Source of the DNA: Candidatus Omnitrophota bacterium
Lineage (GTDB): Bacteria > Omnitrophota > Omnitrophia > Omnitrophales > Aquincolibacteriaceae
Assembly: GCA_023246985.1 (NCBI GenBank)
Contig: JAHFHJ010000039.1
Location: forward strand, 1-10,869
Direction of reading: 5' to 3'
Length of the DNA: 10,869 nucleotides
The position numbers and the translations under genes were made by a program. Shown here piece by piece: positions 1 to 6,314 of this stretch (the stretch's first letter is position 1; every line of letters starts with the position of its first letter). The notes under the pieces were generated by a model. That model was not told the DNA's origin. It saw only the letters and a program-made list of their open reading frames with translations, and made no database searches.

Positions 1-262
1 CCCCTTTTATATCGCGTTGAACGCCCATTCCGATGCCAAAGCCCGGAACCAGGCCTGGTTTGACTTGTTTCAAAAGAAAGGTTATCTCCTGCATCTGATC
101 GAGTACCGGAAGAATGAAGATCCGATGGAGATGGATTTTAAAAAATCCGTTTTTGAAGAACTCGAAGTCCTCAGCCAAAGCTGGGCCGACGTCCGGACGA
201 AGGCGCAACAGGGATGGCAGAATAAATTCAAAAAAGGCGTGAAGGATTTTTTCGCGGTTTGA
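1..262 (+). CDS. 3' end of an unrecognised protein gene
   Basis: The open frame is already running at the first bases (it reads PFYIALNAHSD from base 2) and stops with TGA at 260-262, so the gene starts before the window. The TTG at 17 is an internal leucine codon and probably not a start. The visible 86 residues or so are soluble, with no membrane segment. They are charged and rich in aromatic residues (WFDLFQKKGYLLHLIEYRK), and end in a basic, probably helical tail (WQNKFKKGVKDFFAV). I do not recognise the family. The stop lies 23 bases before ilvB on the same strand, so the two genes may be co-transcribed. This says little about function. Confidence 0.6.
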   Translation, partial: PFYIALNAHSDAKARNQAWFDLFQKKGYLLHLIEYRKNEDPMEMDFKKSVFEELEVLSQSWADVRTKAQQGWQNKFKKGVKDFFAV

Positions 263-285
263 TCCCGCCGGGAAAAAAGCAAATC

Positions 286-1971
286 ATGAAACTCACAGGC
301 GCGCAAATATTGGTCCGATGTCTTGAAAAAGAGGGCGTGGAGTATGTCTTCGGACTTCCGGGCGGGGTGATCCTTCCGACTTTTGATATTCTCTACGACT
401 CCAGAATTCAATTGATTCTGACAAAGCACGAACAGGGCGCCGCGCACATGGCGGACGGTTATGCGCGCGCGACGGGGCGGCCGGGCGTTTGCATCGTGAC
501 TTCCGGTCCCGCGGCGACCAATACCGTGACCGGTCTCGCGACCGCGTACATGGATTCCGTGCCGATCGTGTGTATTACGGGACAAGTGGCGACGACCGTG
601 ATCGGGAGCGACGCCTTCCAGGAAGCGGACGTCCTCGGCATTACGCGGCCGGTCACGAAGCATAATTTTCTGGTCAAAGACGTGAGAGATCTTGCGCGCA
701 TTGTCCGTGAGGCGTTCTACATCGCCACGAGCGGAAAGCCGGGGCCGGTGCTGATCGATTTTCCGGTAGATGTGAGCCGCGCGAAAACGGATTTTGTTTT
801 CCCAAACGATATTTCGTTTCGGGGCTATGCGCCGGAAAAAGAGCCGGAGGATTATGAGACGCAAATCGGGAAAGCCGCGGAGCTGACCCTTGCGAGCAAG
901 CGGCCGTGTCTTTATGCCGGCGGCGGCGCGATCGCTTCGGGCGCCGAACAGGAGATCCGGGAATTCGTGGCAAAGACCGGAATCCCCATTACCACCACCT
1001 TGCTGGGGCTTGGGATATTCCCGGAGACGCACGCCTCTTCGCTCCGGATGCTCGGGATGCATGGGACGCATTACGCCAATTATGCCGTTCAGAATTCCGA
1101 CGTGTTGATCGCCGTGGGCGCCCGTTTTGACGATCGCGTAACGGGAAATATTTCCAAGTTCGCCCCCAAGGCCAAGATCATTCATATCGACATCGATCCT
1201 TCCGCAATCTCCAAGACCGTCCGGGTGGATGTGGCGGTGGTGAGCGATGTGAAGAAGGCGATGGCGCGGCTCACCCAGCGCGTCAAAGACCGTCGCTTCG
1301 AGATCCGGGAATGGCTCGTACAGATCGCCGCGTGGAAGAAGAAATTCCCGCTCAAATATAACGCCAAAGCCAAGAAGATCCTTCAGGAATACGTGATCGA
1401 GAAGATCGGGGAATTGACGCGTCATCGGGCGATCGTGGTCACCGGCGTCGGCCAGCATCAAATGTGGACGGCGCAGTGGTACGGATTTGAAAAACCCCGG
1501 ACCCTGTTGACCTCCGGCGGTCTCGGGACGATGGGGTATGGACTTCCGGCGGCGATCGGCGCGCGGCTGGGACGTCCGGGTACTACGGTGGTTTGCATTG
1601 ACGGGGACGGTTCGTTCCAGATGACCCTGACGGAACTCGCGACGGCCGCTTATTACAAAGTTCCGGTCAAAGTTTTTATTATGGATAACGGCTATTATGG
1701 GATGGTGCGGCAATGGCAGGAACTTTTCTATAAACGACGCTACTCAGGATCCGTGATCGGGCCGACCAATCCGGATTTTGTGAAGCTCGTGGAATCTTAC
1801 GGGATCCTCGCGTTAAAAATGAGGACTCCCAAGGATGTGATCCCCATGATCAAAAAAGCGCTGGCCCACAAGGGACCGGTGGTGGTCCATTGCAAGGTGG
1901 CGCCGGAAAACAATGTTTATCCGATGGTGCCGGCCGGAAATGCGTTGGATCAGATCATGGATATGGCGTGA
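286..1971 (+). CDS. ilvB: Acetolactate synthase large (catalytic) subunit
   Basis: This is the thiamine-diphosphate enzyme that condenses two pyruvates to acetolactate, or pyruvate with 2-oxobutyrate to acetohydroxybutyrate, the first common step to valine, leucine and isoleucine in the cytoplasm. The 561 residues match the usual length and show the three-domain order. An N-terminal pyrimidine-binding domain contains FGLPGG and the catalytic glutamate E49 in TKHEQGAAHMADGYARA. A central domain follows, and then a C-terminal diphosphate-binding domain with GDG at 440-442 and MDNGYYGMVRQWQ. I chose ATG 286 (MKLTGAQILV), the standard family N-terminus. An in-frame TTG at 259 would add nine residues and overlap the previous stop. 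Only a weak GGGA precedes the start. The small subunit lies downstream beyond a structured spacer. Substrate-specific relatives such as catabolic AlsS or glyoxylate carboligase are less likely given the ilvN-ilvC neighbours. Confidence 0.96.
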   Translation: MKLTGAQILVRCLEKEGVEYVFGLPGGVILPTFDILYDSRIQLILTKHEQGAAHMADGYARATGRPGVCIVTSGPAATNTVTGLATAYMDSVPIVCITGQVATTVIGSDAFQEADVLGITRPVTKHNFLVKDVRDLARIVREAFYIATSGKPGPVLIDFPVDVSRAKTDFVFPNDISFRGYAPEKEPEDYETQIGKAAELTLASKRPCLYAGGGAIASGAEQEIREFVAKTGIPITTTLLGLGIFPETHASSLRMLGMHGTHYANYAVQNSDVLIAVGARFDDRVTGNISKFAPKAKIIHIDIDPSAISKTVRVDVAVVSDVKKAMARLTQRVKDRRFEIREWLVQIAAWKKKFPLKYNAKAKKILQEYVIEKIGELTRHRAIVVTGVGQHQMWTAQWYGFEKPRTLLTSGGLGTMGYGLPAAIGARLGRPGTTVVCIDGDGSFQMTLTELATAAYYKVPVKVFIMDNGYYGMVRQWQELFYKRRYSGSVIGPTNPDFVKLVESYGILALKMRTPKDVIPMIKKALAHKGPVVVHCKVAPENNVYPMVPAGNALDQIMDMA

Positions 1972-2027
1972 ATGAGGCCGCAGCTTATGGAGCGAAGCGA
2001 GCATAAGCTGTCTCTGGCCGAATTCAC
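1968..2027 (+). repeat. Long imperfect hairpin at the ilvB stop codon
   Basis: A perfect 9-base stem, CAGCTTATG (1981-1989) with CATAAGCTG (2002-2010), encloses the 12-base loop GAGCGAAGCGAG. The pairing resumes outward: GGCC 1976-1979 with 2016-2019, and GTGAAT 1968-1973 with ATTCAC 2022-2027. The structure therefore begins inside the ilvB stop codon. The loop contains GCGAAGC, a sequence known to form very stable mini-hairpins in DNA. There is no T-tract, so it is not a standard terminator. It may protect the ilvB mRNA 3' end, or it may be a copy of a dispersed palindromic repeat. Confidence 0.75.
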
Positions 2028-2037
2028 CCCGCCTCTT

Positions 2038-2061
2038 GTCCCGCCGATTGGGCGGCGGGAC
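2038..2061 (+). repeat. GC-rich perfect hairpin in the ilvB-ilvN spacer
   Basis: GTCCCGCCG (2038-2046) and CGGCGGGAC (2053-2061) form a perfect 9-base stem around the loop ATTGGG. The stability resembles an intrinsic terminator stem, but the following bases (GGCAGGGTTTAATT) contain only three consecutive T's. Termination is therefore possible but weak. It could reduce read-through from ilvB into ilvN. Confidence 0.65.
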
Positions 2062-2095
2062 GGCAGGGTTTAATTCACAGACGGCCTAACAGCCT

Positions 2096-2127
2096 ACAAT
2101 TTGCAAACGCTTCGCTCCGTAAATTGT
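2096..2127 (+). repeat. Hairpin upstream of ilvN with a loop complementary to the first hairpin
   Basis: ACAATTT (2096-2102) pairs with AAATTGT (2121-2127) around an 18-base loop. Within the loop, CGCTTCGCTCC (2108-2118) is the exact reverse complement of GGAGCGAAGCG (1989-1999) at the apex of the first spacer hairpin. On the minus strand it thus has the same loop core as that hairpin, with an unrelated stem. It ends 13 bases before the ilvN ribosome-binding site. Confidence 0.6.
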
Positions 2128-2140
2128 CCGTTCATTTAAA

Positions 2141-2146
2141 AAGGAG
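2141..2146 (+). promoter_or_regulatory. Ribosome-binding site of ilvN
   Basis: AAGGAG lies six bases before ATG 2153. It is one of the clearest Shine-Dalgarno matches in the window and fixes the ilvN start. It shows that ilvN has its own translation initiation and is not coupled to ilvB. Confidence 0.8.
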
Positions 2147-2152
2147 CTGATT

Positions 2153-2713
2153 ATGAAACATACCGTTGCGGTATTGGTGGAAAATCATTTCGGCGTGCTG
2201 ACGCGCGTGGCCGGTCTTTTTTCGGCGCGCGGGTTTAATATCGACAGTCTCGCGGTCGGGGAGACGCATGATCCCGAGGTCTCGCGCATGACCGTGATCG
2301 CGCACGGCGATGACCGTATCGTCGACCAGATCATGAAACAACTGAGGAAGCTCGTGGATGTGATCCATGTCGAGGATCTCACGGGAAACGATATTATTGA
2401 GCGCGAGCTGGTCTTGATCAAGATCGGGGCCAATGCGGCCAATCGCAATGACATCATGCATGTGGTCAATACCTTCCGCGCGAAGATCGTGGATGTAAGC
2501 CCGGAGAGCATGACGATCGAAGTCACCGGAAGTGAAGGTAAGATCGACGCGATGCTCGAACTCCTGAGGCCTTTTGATCTTCGCGAAGTGGTGCGGACCG
2601 GACAAATCGCCATGGGACGCCGGGGGGGCCTGAAAGTTCCCGGGAAGCGCGTCATTAAGCTTGCGGCCCAACAGGCCGCCGCCCCAAAGGCGAAGAAAAC
2701 AAGAAAGAAATAA
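2153..2713 (+). CDS. ilvN: Acetolactate synthase small (regulatory) subunit
   Basis: This subunit stimulates the catalytic subunit and carries the valine feedback site. The N-terminal ACT domain (about residues 2-75) begins MKHTVAVLVENHFGVLTRVAGLF and includes the family pattern RGFNIDSLAVG. The second, C-terminal domain of the family follows (about 80-158; ERELVLIKIGA, then GKIDAMLELLRPFDLREVVRTGQIAMGR). At 186 residues it is somewhat longer than the typical 160-175. The excess is a lysine- and alanine-rich tail from about residue 159 (GLKVPGKRVIK...KAKKTRKK). The partner ilvB is upstream and ilvC downstream, but both junctions are separated by hairpin-rich spacers, which is unusual because these genes often abut. 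A symbol of ilvH would be equally acceptable. Confidence 0.95.
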   Translation: MKHTVAVLVENHFGVLTRVAGLFSARGFNIDSLAVGETHDPEVSRMTVIAHGDDRIVDQIMKQLRKLVDVIHVEDLTGNDIIERELVLIKIGANAANRNDIMHVVNTFRAKIVDVSPESMTIEVTGSEGKIDAMLELLRPFDLREVVRTGQIAMGRRGGLKVPGKRVIKLAAQQAAAPKAKKTRKK

Positions 2714-2724
2714 TATCAAACTAT

Positions 2725-2840
2725 CATCGCGAGCTTACCACCATTCTTGACGGGCGCGGCGGTCTCGCGCTTGAGATTACTGCGTCGCCTCCGCCGTTTT
2801 GTTTCGCAAAGCGAAGCAGCGGGGGCTCCTCGCAATAACG
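2725..2840 (+). repeat. Probable dispersed palindromic repeat filling the ilvN-ilvC spacer
   Basis: The 149-base spacer holds a GC-rich segment whose ends are imperfect inverted repeats: CATCGCGAG at 2725-2733 and CTCGCAATA at 2829-2837, matching at 7 of 9 positions. Inside are a small hairpin, TTCGC 2803-2807 with GCGAA 2811-2815, and the string TTGAGATTACTGCGTCGCC. Read on the minus strand, the right end (TTATTGCGAGGAGC, later GCGACGCAGTAATCTC) resembles the ATTGCGAGGAGC...GAAGCAATCTC palindromes that I recall as interspersed repeats in many environmental bacterial genomes. I see no open reading frame of its own. The repeat identity is recalled and not verified. Confidence 0.5.
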
Positions 2841-2862
2841 AGAATAAAGAAAGGAAAAGAAA

Positions 2863-3864
2863 ATGGCAGTTAAAATTTATTACGATAAAGACGCGGATCT
2901 GAATCTTCTCAAGGGCAAGAAAGTCGCCATCATTGGTTACGGGATCCAGGGACGCGGCCAGGGGCTGAACCTTCGTGATTCCGGTGTGGAGGTGATCGTT
3001 TCCGAGATCCCCGGCACGCCGAATTATGAACAGGCCACGAAGGATGGTTTCAAGCCCATTCCCGCGGACGAAGCGGCCCGGCAAGGGGATATCATTCAGA
3101 TCCTGACGCAGGATCATCTTCAGGCCGAGATCTATGAAAAGCACATCGCGCCGCACATGAAGACGGGGAAATCTCTTTGTTTTTCTCACGGATTCAACAT
3201 CCATTTCGGCTACATCAAACCCGCGAAGGATATCGATGTGTTCATGGTCGCTCCGAAGGGGCCGGGGTCTCTCGTTCGCTCCCAGTTCGCGGAAGGCGGC
3301 GGCGTTCCGTGTCTTGTGGCCGTGAAACAAAATCCGGGCGGCAAGGCGCTTCAGACCGGTCTGGCTTATGCGAAAGCGATCGGCGGAACTCGCGCGGGCG
3401 TGATCGAAACAACGTTCAAAGAAGAGACCGAGACGGATCTTTTCGGCGAGCAGGCCGTCCTCTGCGGCGGCTTGAGCGAACTAATCACGGCGGGTTATGA
3501 CACGCTGGTCGAAGCCGGGTACCAGCCGGAAATGGCGTATTTTGAATGCCTTCACGAAGTCAAACTCATTGTGGACGCGATGTTCGTACACGGGATCAGC
3601 GGCATGTACCGCCGGGTTTCTGATACCGCGGAATACGGCGGTTACAGTCGCGGACCGCGCGTGATCACGAAAAATACCCGCAAAGAGATGAGGAAAATGC
3701 TCGGGGAGATCGTCTCCGGGGAATTTGCCAAGGAATGGATGGAAGAGAACCAGAAGGGCCGTCCGAATTTTAAAAAGATGCGCGCAACCTGTGAAAAACA
3801 TTCGATTGAAACGGTCGGAAAATCCCTGCGCGGGATGATGGAATTCATCAAAAAAGCGAAATAA
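2863..3864 (+). CDS. ilvC: Ketol-acid reductoisomerase, class I, possibly NADH-preferring
   Basis: The enzyme isomerises and reduces acetolactate or acetohydroxybutyrate to the dihydroxy acids, second step of the branched-chain pathway. The 333 residues fit the short class I form. A Rossmann domain starts KGKKVAIIGYGIQGRG (17-32). H109 (FSHGFNIHFG) and the metal/substrate ligands D192, E196, E228, E232 and S253 are all present at the expected spacing. The start is ATG 2863 (MAVKIYYDKDADL, typical), with AAGGAAAA about five bases upstream. Oddity: in the loop after the second beta strand, where NADPH enzymes usually read GLRPGSKS or similar, this protein reads SEIPGTPN (47-54). The arginine and both serines that hold the NADPH phosphate are replaced (I49, T52, N54), and an acidic E48 appears. 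This pattern is associated with NADH use; the cofactor call is inference, the family call is secure. Confidence 0.96.
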   Translation: MAVKIYYDKDADLNLLKGKKVAIIGYGIQGRGQGLNLRDSGVEVIVSEIPGTPNYEQATKDGFKPIPADEAARQGDIIQILTQDHLQAEIYEKHIAPHMKTGKSLCFSHGFNIHFGYIKPAKDIDVFMVAPKGPGSLVRSQFAEGGGVPCLVAVKQNPGGKALQTGLAYAKAIGGTRAGVIETTFKEETETDLFGEQAVLCGGLSELITAGYDTLVEAGYQPEMAYFECLHEVKLIVDAMFVHGISGMYRRVSDTAEYGGYSRGPRVITKNTRKEMRKMLGEIVSGEFAKEWMEENQKGRPNFKKMRATCEKHSIETVGKSLRGMMEFIKKAK

Positions 3865-3887
3865 GGAAGCAGATTCCCGGGACTACG

Positions 3888-5435
3888 ATGGCCGCAAAAC
3901 GGAAGATTCACATATTCGACACCACGCTCAGGGACGGAGAACAGTCGCCCGGAGCGTCGCTTGCGCCCGACGAAAAGCTGAAAATCGCCCGTCAATTGGA
4001 ACGGTTGAAGGTCGATGTGATCGAAGCCGGATTTCCGGCCTCGTCAGAGGGAGAGATGAAAGCCGTTTCGATGATCGCGGAAAACGTGCGCAAACCCGTA
4101 ATCTGCGGTCTCTCGCGCATGATGCCGAGGGATATCGACGCCTGCCGCCGGGCGCTTGAGCGGGCTGCTAAAAAACGCCTCCATGTTTTTCTGGCGACGT
4201 CCCAGATCCACCGGGAGTTCAAACTCAAGAAGAACAAAAAAGAGATCCTCGCGATGGTGGGGCGGGAGATCCGTTCTGCGGTTAAGGATTTCAAGCAGAT
4301 CGAATTCTCACCCGAGGACGCGTCCCGCACCGAAAGGGATTTTCTGGCGGAGACGGTCCGCGCTGCGATCAATGCCGGTGCCACGTCCATCAATATCCCC
4401 GATACGGTCGGCTATGCGGTCCCGCAGGAATTCGCCGAACTCATCCGTTTTTTGATCAAAAGAAATCCTGGGCTTGGCAAGAGCGTCGTGCTCTCCGTCC
4501 ACTGCCATAATGACCTCGGTCTTGCGACCGCTAACTCCTTGGCCGCGGTCTTGGCCGGCGCCAATCAGGTGGAATGCACGGTGAACGGCATCGGCGAGCG
4601 CGCGGGGAACGCCTCCTTGGAAGAAATCGCCATGACGATCGACACACGCGCGGATTTCATGAATTGCTACACGGATATCAAGCTTTCCGAGATCACCAAG
4701 GTTTCGCGTCTCGTGTCGCATTTAACAGGGATGGTCGTTCAGCCCAACAAGGCGATCGTGGGGCGAAACGCCTTCTGGCACGCCTCCGGCATCCATCAAG
4801 ACGGCGTGCTCAAAAAACGTCAGACCTACGAAATCATGGATCCCAAGAAGATTGGTTTATCCGGAAGCCAGCTCATGCTTGGAAAACTCTCGGGCAAGCA
4901 TGCCTTGGCCGTCCGCGTGAAAAAGCTCGGGTTCCAGTTGTCGCTCAAGGAATTGGATCAGGCCTTTGCTCAATTCAAGGCGCTTGCGGACAAGAAAAAA
5001 TATATTTTCGACGAGGATCTTGAGGCCATCTTGCAAAATGAGATTGCCAAAATCCCGGAGACTTGGAAACTGGTGTCCATGAAAGTCGTGTCCGAGACCG
5101 GCGTGAAACCCCGCGCCGGGATCAAACTTTCTTATGAAGGCAAGATCCGGGAAGCCGTTTCGAACGGGGACGGTCCCGTGGACGCCTGTTACAAAGCGAT
5201 TGAAAAGATCGTCGGCTCCCACGCGCAGGTCGCTCATTATGGACTCCAGTCGGTGACCAGCGGCAAAGACGCTTTGGGGGAAGTGATTGTGAAGCTTGAG
5301 ATCCAGGGTAAGGAAGTGACCGGACGCGGTACGAGTACCGACATCATCGAAGCCAGCGTGCGCGCTTATCTTTTTGCGCTCAACAAAGTTTCATCGAACC
5401 CTCCACGGGCCCTCGGCCAATTCTCTCCGGTGTGA
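3888..5435 (+). CDS. leuA: 2-isopropylmalate synthase
   Basis: This enzyme condenses acetyl-CoA with 2-oxoisovalerate to 2-isopropylmalate, the committed step of leucine synthesis. At 515 residues it has the usual length for bacterial type I LeuA. The catalytic TIM barrel opens with FDTTLRDGEQSPG (R15, D16 being catalytic and metal residues). It contains HCHNDLGLATANS (metal histidines H205, H207) and GERAGNASLEE. The linker GRNAFWHASGIHQDGVLK is present. The C-terminal leucine-binding domain (about 390-505; GLQSVTSGKDALGEV, ending TDIIEASVRAYLFALN) indicates leucine feedback inhibition. Start ATG 3888 gives the family N-terminus, with a weak GGGA five bases upstream. It follows ilvC by 23 bases and overlaps aroE by four (GTGA). 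Citramalate or homocitrate synthase is less likely, given the full match to LeuA motifs and the ilv neighbours. Confidence 0.95.
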   Translation: MAAKRKIHIFDTTLRDGEQSPGASLAPDEKLKIARQLERLKVDVIEAGFPASSEGEMKAVSMIAENVRKPVICGLSRMMPRDIDACRRALERAAKKRLHVFLATSQIHREFKLKKNKKEILAMVGREIRSAVKDFKQIEFSPEDASRTERDFLAETVRAAINAGATSINIPDTVGYAVPQEFAELIRFLIKRNPGLGKSVVLSVHCHNDLGLATANSLAAVLAGANQVECTVNGIGERAGNASLEEIAMTIDTRADFMNCYTDIKLSEITKVSRLVSHLTGMVVQPNKAIVGRNAFWHASGIHQDGVLKKRQTYEIMDPKKIGLSGSQLMLGKLSGKHALAVRVKKLGFQLSLKELDQAFAQFKALADKKKYIFDEDLEAILQNEIAKIPETWKLVSMKVVSETGVKPRAGIKLSYEGKIREAVSNGDGPVDACYKAIEKIVGSHAQVAHYGLQSVTSGKDALGEVIVKLEIQGKEVTGRGTSTDIIEASVRAYLFALNKVSSNPPRALGQFSPV

Positions 5436-6313
5436 AAAAGGACCAAAGCTTCGAACTGTACGGCATCTTCGGGTACCCCCTTTCGCACACACTTTCTCCG
5501 GCCATGCATGAGGCCGCATTCCGCAAGCTTGGGATCGATGCGAATTATATCGTGCTGGAGCTGATCCCCGCCGCTTTCAAAAAACTTATGCGCCGATCTT
5601 CCAAGCTGTCTCTTTCGGGCTTCAATGTCACGGTGCCCTACAAAGAAACAGTGATGCAATACCTCGATACGGTGCGTCCGGAAGCGCGCGCCATCGGGGC
5701 GGTCAATACGGCCTATCGCCGGGGAAAGCGGTGGGTCGGTACGAATACGGACATGGAAGGTTTTCTTCTGGTGCTTAAGAAGGACGGCGGATTCCGTCCG
5801 TTCGGGAAGAGGGCGGTGATTCTTGGGGCCGGCGGCGCGGCACGCGCGGTCGTCTATGGTCTTTCGAAAGAGAAAGCCCGTGAGATTCTGATGGCCGATT
5901 GTTTCCCGGAAAAGGCCCGGAAGATCGCAAGCGACATGGGGAAGCTTTTCCCCCGGGTGAATTATGAGGCCGTTTTGGCGGGGACGGAGGAGGTCAAGGA
6001 GTCCCTTCAAAAGGCCGATGTTATCATCAATGCGACCCCGCTCGGGCTAAGGCCCCGAGACCCGCGGGTCATTCCGGATTCCTGGATCCCGAAAGCAAGA
6101 GTCAAAAGACAGTTTTTTATGGATCTTATCTATAACCCGGCCATGACGCCCTTTTTAAAGTCCGCGAAAAAGAAAGGCCACAAGACCTTAAACGGACTCG
6201 GGATGTTGCTTTATCAGGGCGCGCGGGCTTGGGAGCGCTGGACGAAACGGAAAGCGCCGGTCGAGGTGATGCGCCAAGCGCTCCTGCAAGCATTAAAAGA
6301 ACAAGGGAAATAA
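5432..6313 (+). CDS. aroE: Shikimate dehydrogenase
   Basis: The enzyme reduces 3-dehydroshikimate to shikimate with NADPH. The 293 residues are within the normal range. The substrate-binding domain starts YGIFGYPLSHTLSPAMHEAAF (the two serines S18 and S22 of the SxxxS shikimate motif). It contains NVTVPYKE with the catalytic lysine K71 and NTDMEG with the catalytic aspartate D107. The Rossmann domain has GAGGAARA at 132-139. INATPLGLRP and LNGLGMLLYQGARAWERW complete the family signature. The start is GTG 5432, overlapping the leuA stop as GTGA, with no clear Shine-Dalgarno, so translational coupling to leuA is likely. It is followed after one base by the prepilin peptidase gene. Quinate/shikimate paralogues (YdiB) are less likely within an aro cluster. 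Confidence 0.95.
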   Translation: MKKDQSFELYGIFGYPLSHTLSPAMHEAAFRKLGIDANYIVLELIPAAFKKLMRRSSKLSLSGFNVTVPYKETVMQYLDTVRPEARAIGAVNTAYRRGKRWVGTNTDMEGFLLVLKKDGGFRPFGKRAVILGAGGAARAVVYGLSKEKAREILMADCFPEKARKIASDMGKLFPRVNYEAVLAGTEEVKESLQKADVIINATPLGLRPRDPRVIPDSWIPKARVKRQFFMDLIYNPAMTPFLKSAKKKGHKTLNGLGMLLYQGARAWERWTKRKAPVEVMRQALLQALKEQGK

Positions 6314-6314
6314 T

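Noticed and set aside
17..262. A small complete gene starting at TTG 17.
   Set aside because: The frame is open upstream to the window edge and no ribosome-binding site can be judged, so it is better read as the 3' end of a longer gene.
259..285. A TTG start for ilvB at 259 overlapping the previous stop as TTGA.
   Set aside because: Family members begin close to MKLTGAQ, and ATG 286 gives exactly that. The nine extra residues (MIPPGKKQI) match nothing expected, though coupling cannot be excluded.
82..1713. A 543-residue open frame on the minus strand opposite ilvB.
   Set aside because: The translation is arginine- and histidine-rich with no recognisable domain, and ilvB fully explains the region. 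Long antisense frames are expected opposite GC-rich third codon positions.
2038..2061. An intrinsic terminator after ilvB.
   Set aside because: The stem is strong but no T-tract follows, so it is listed only as a hairpin.
2132..3330. Two minus-strand open frames of about 195 and 204 residues opposite ilvN and the start of ilvC.
   Set aside because: They lie opposite secure genes, show no family features, and the second runs through the repeat-like spacer.
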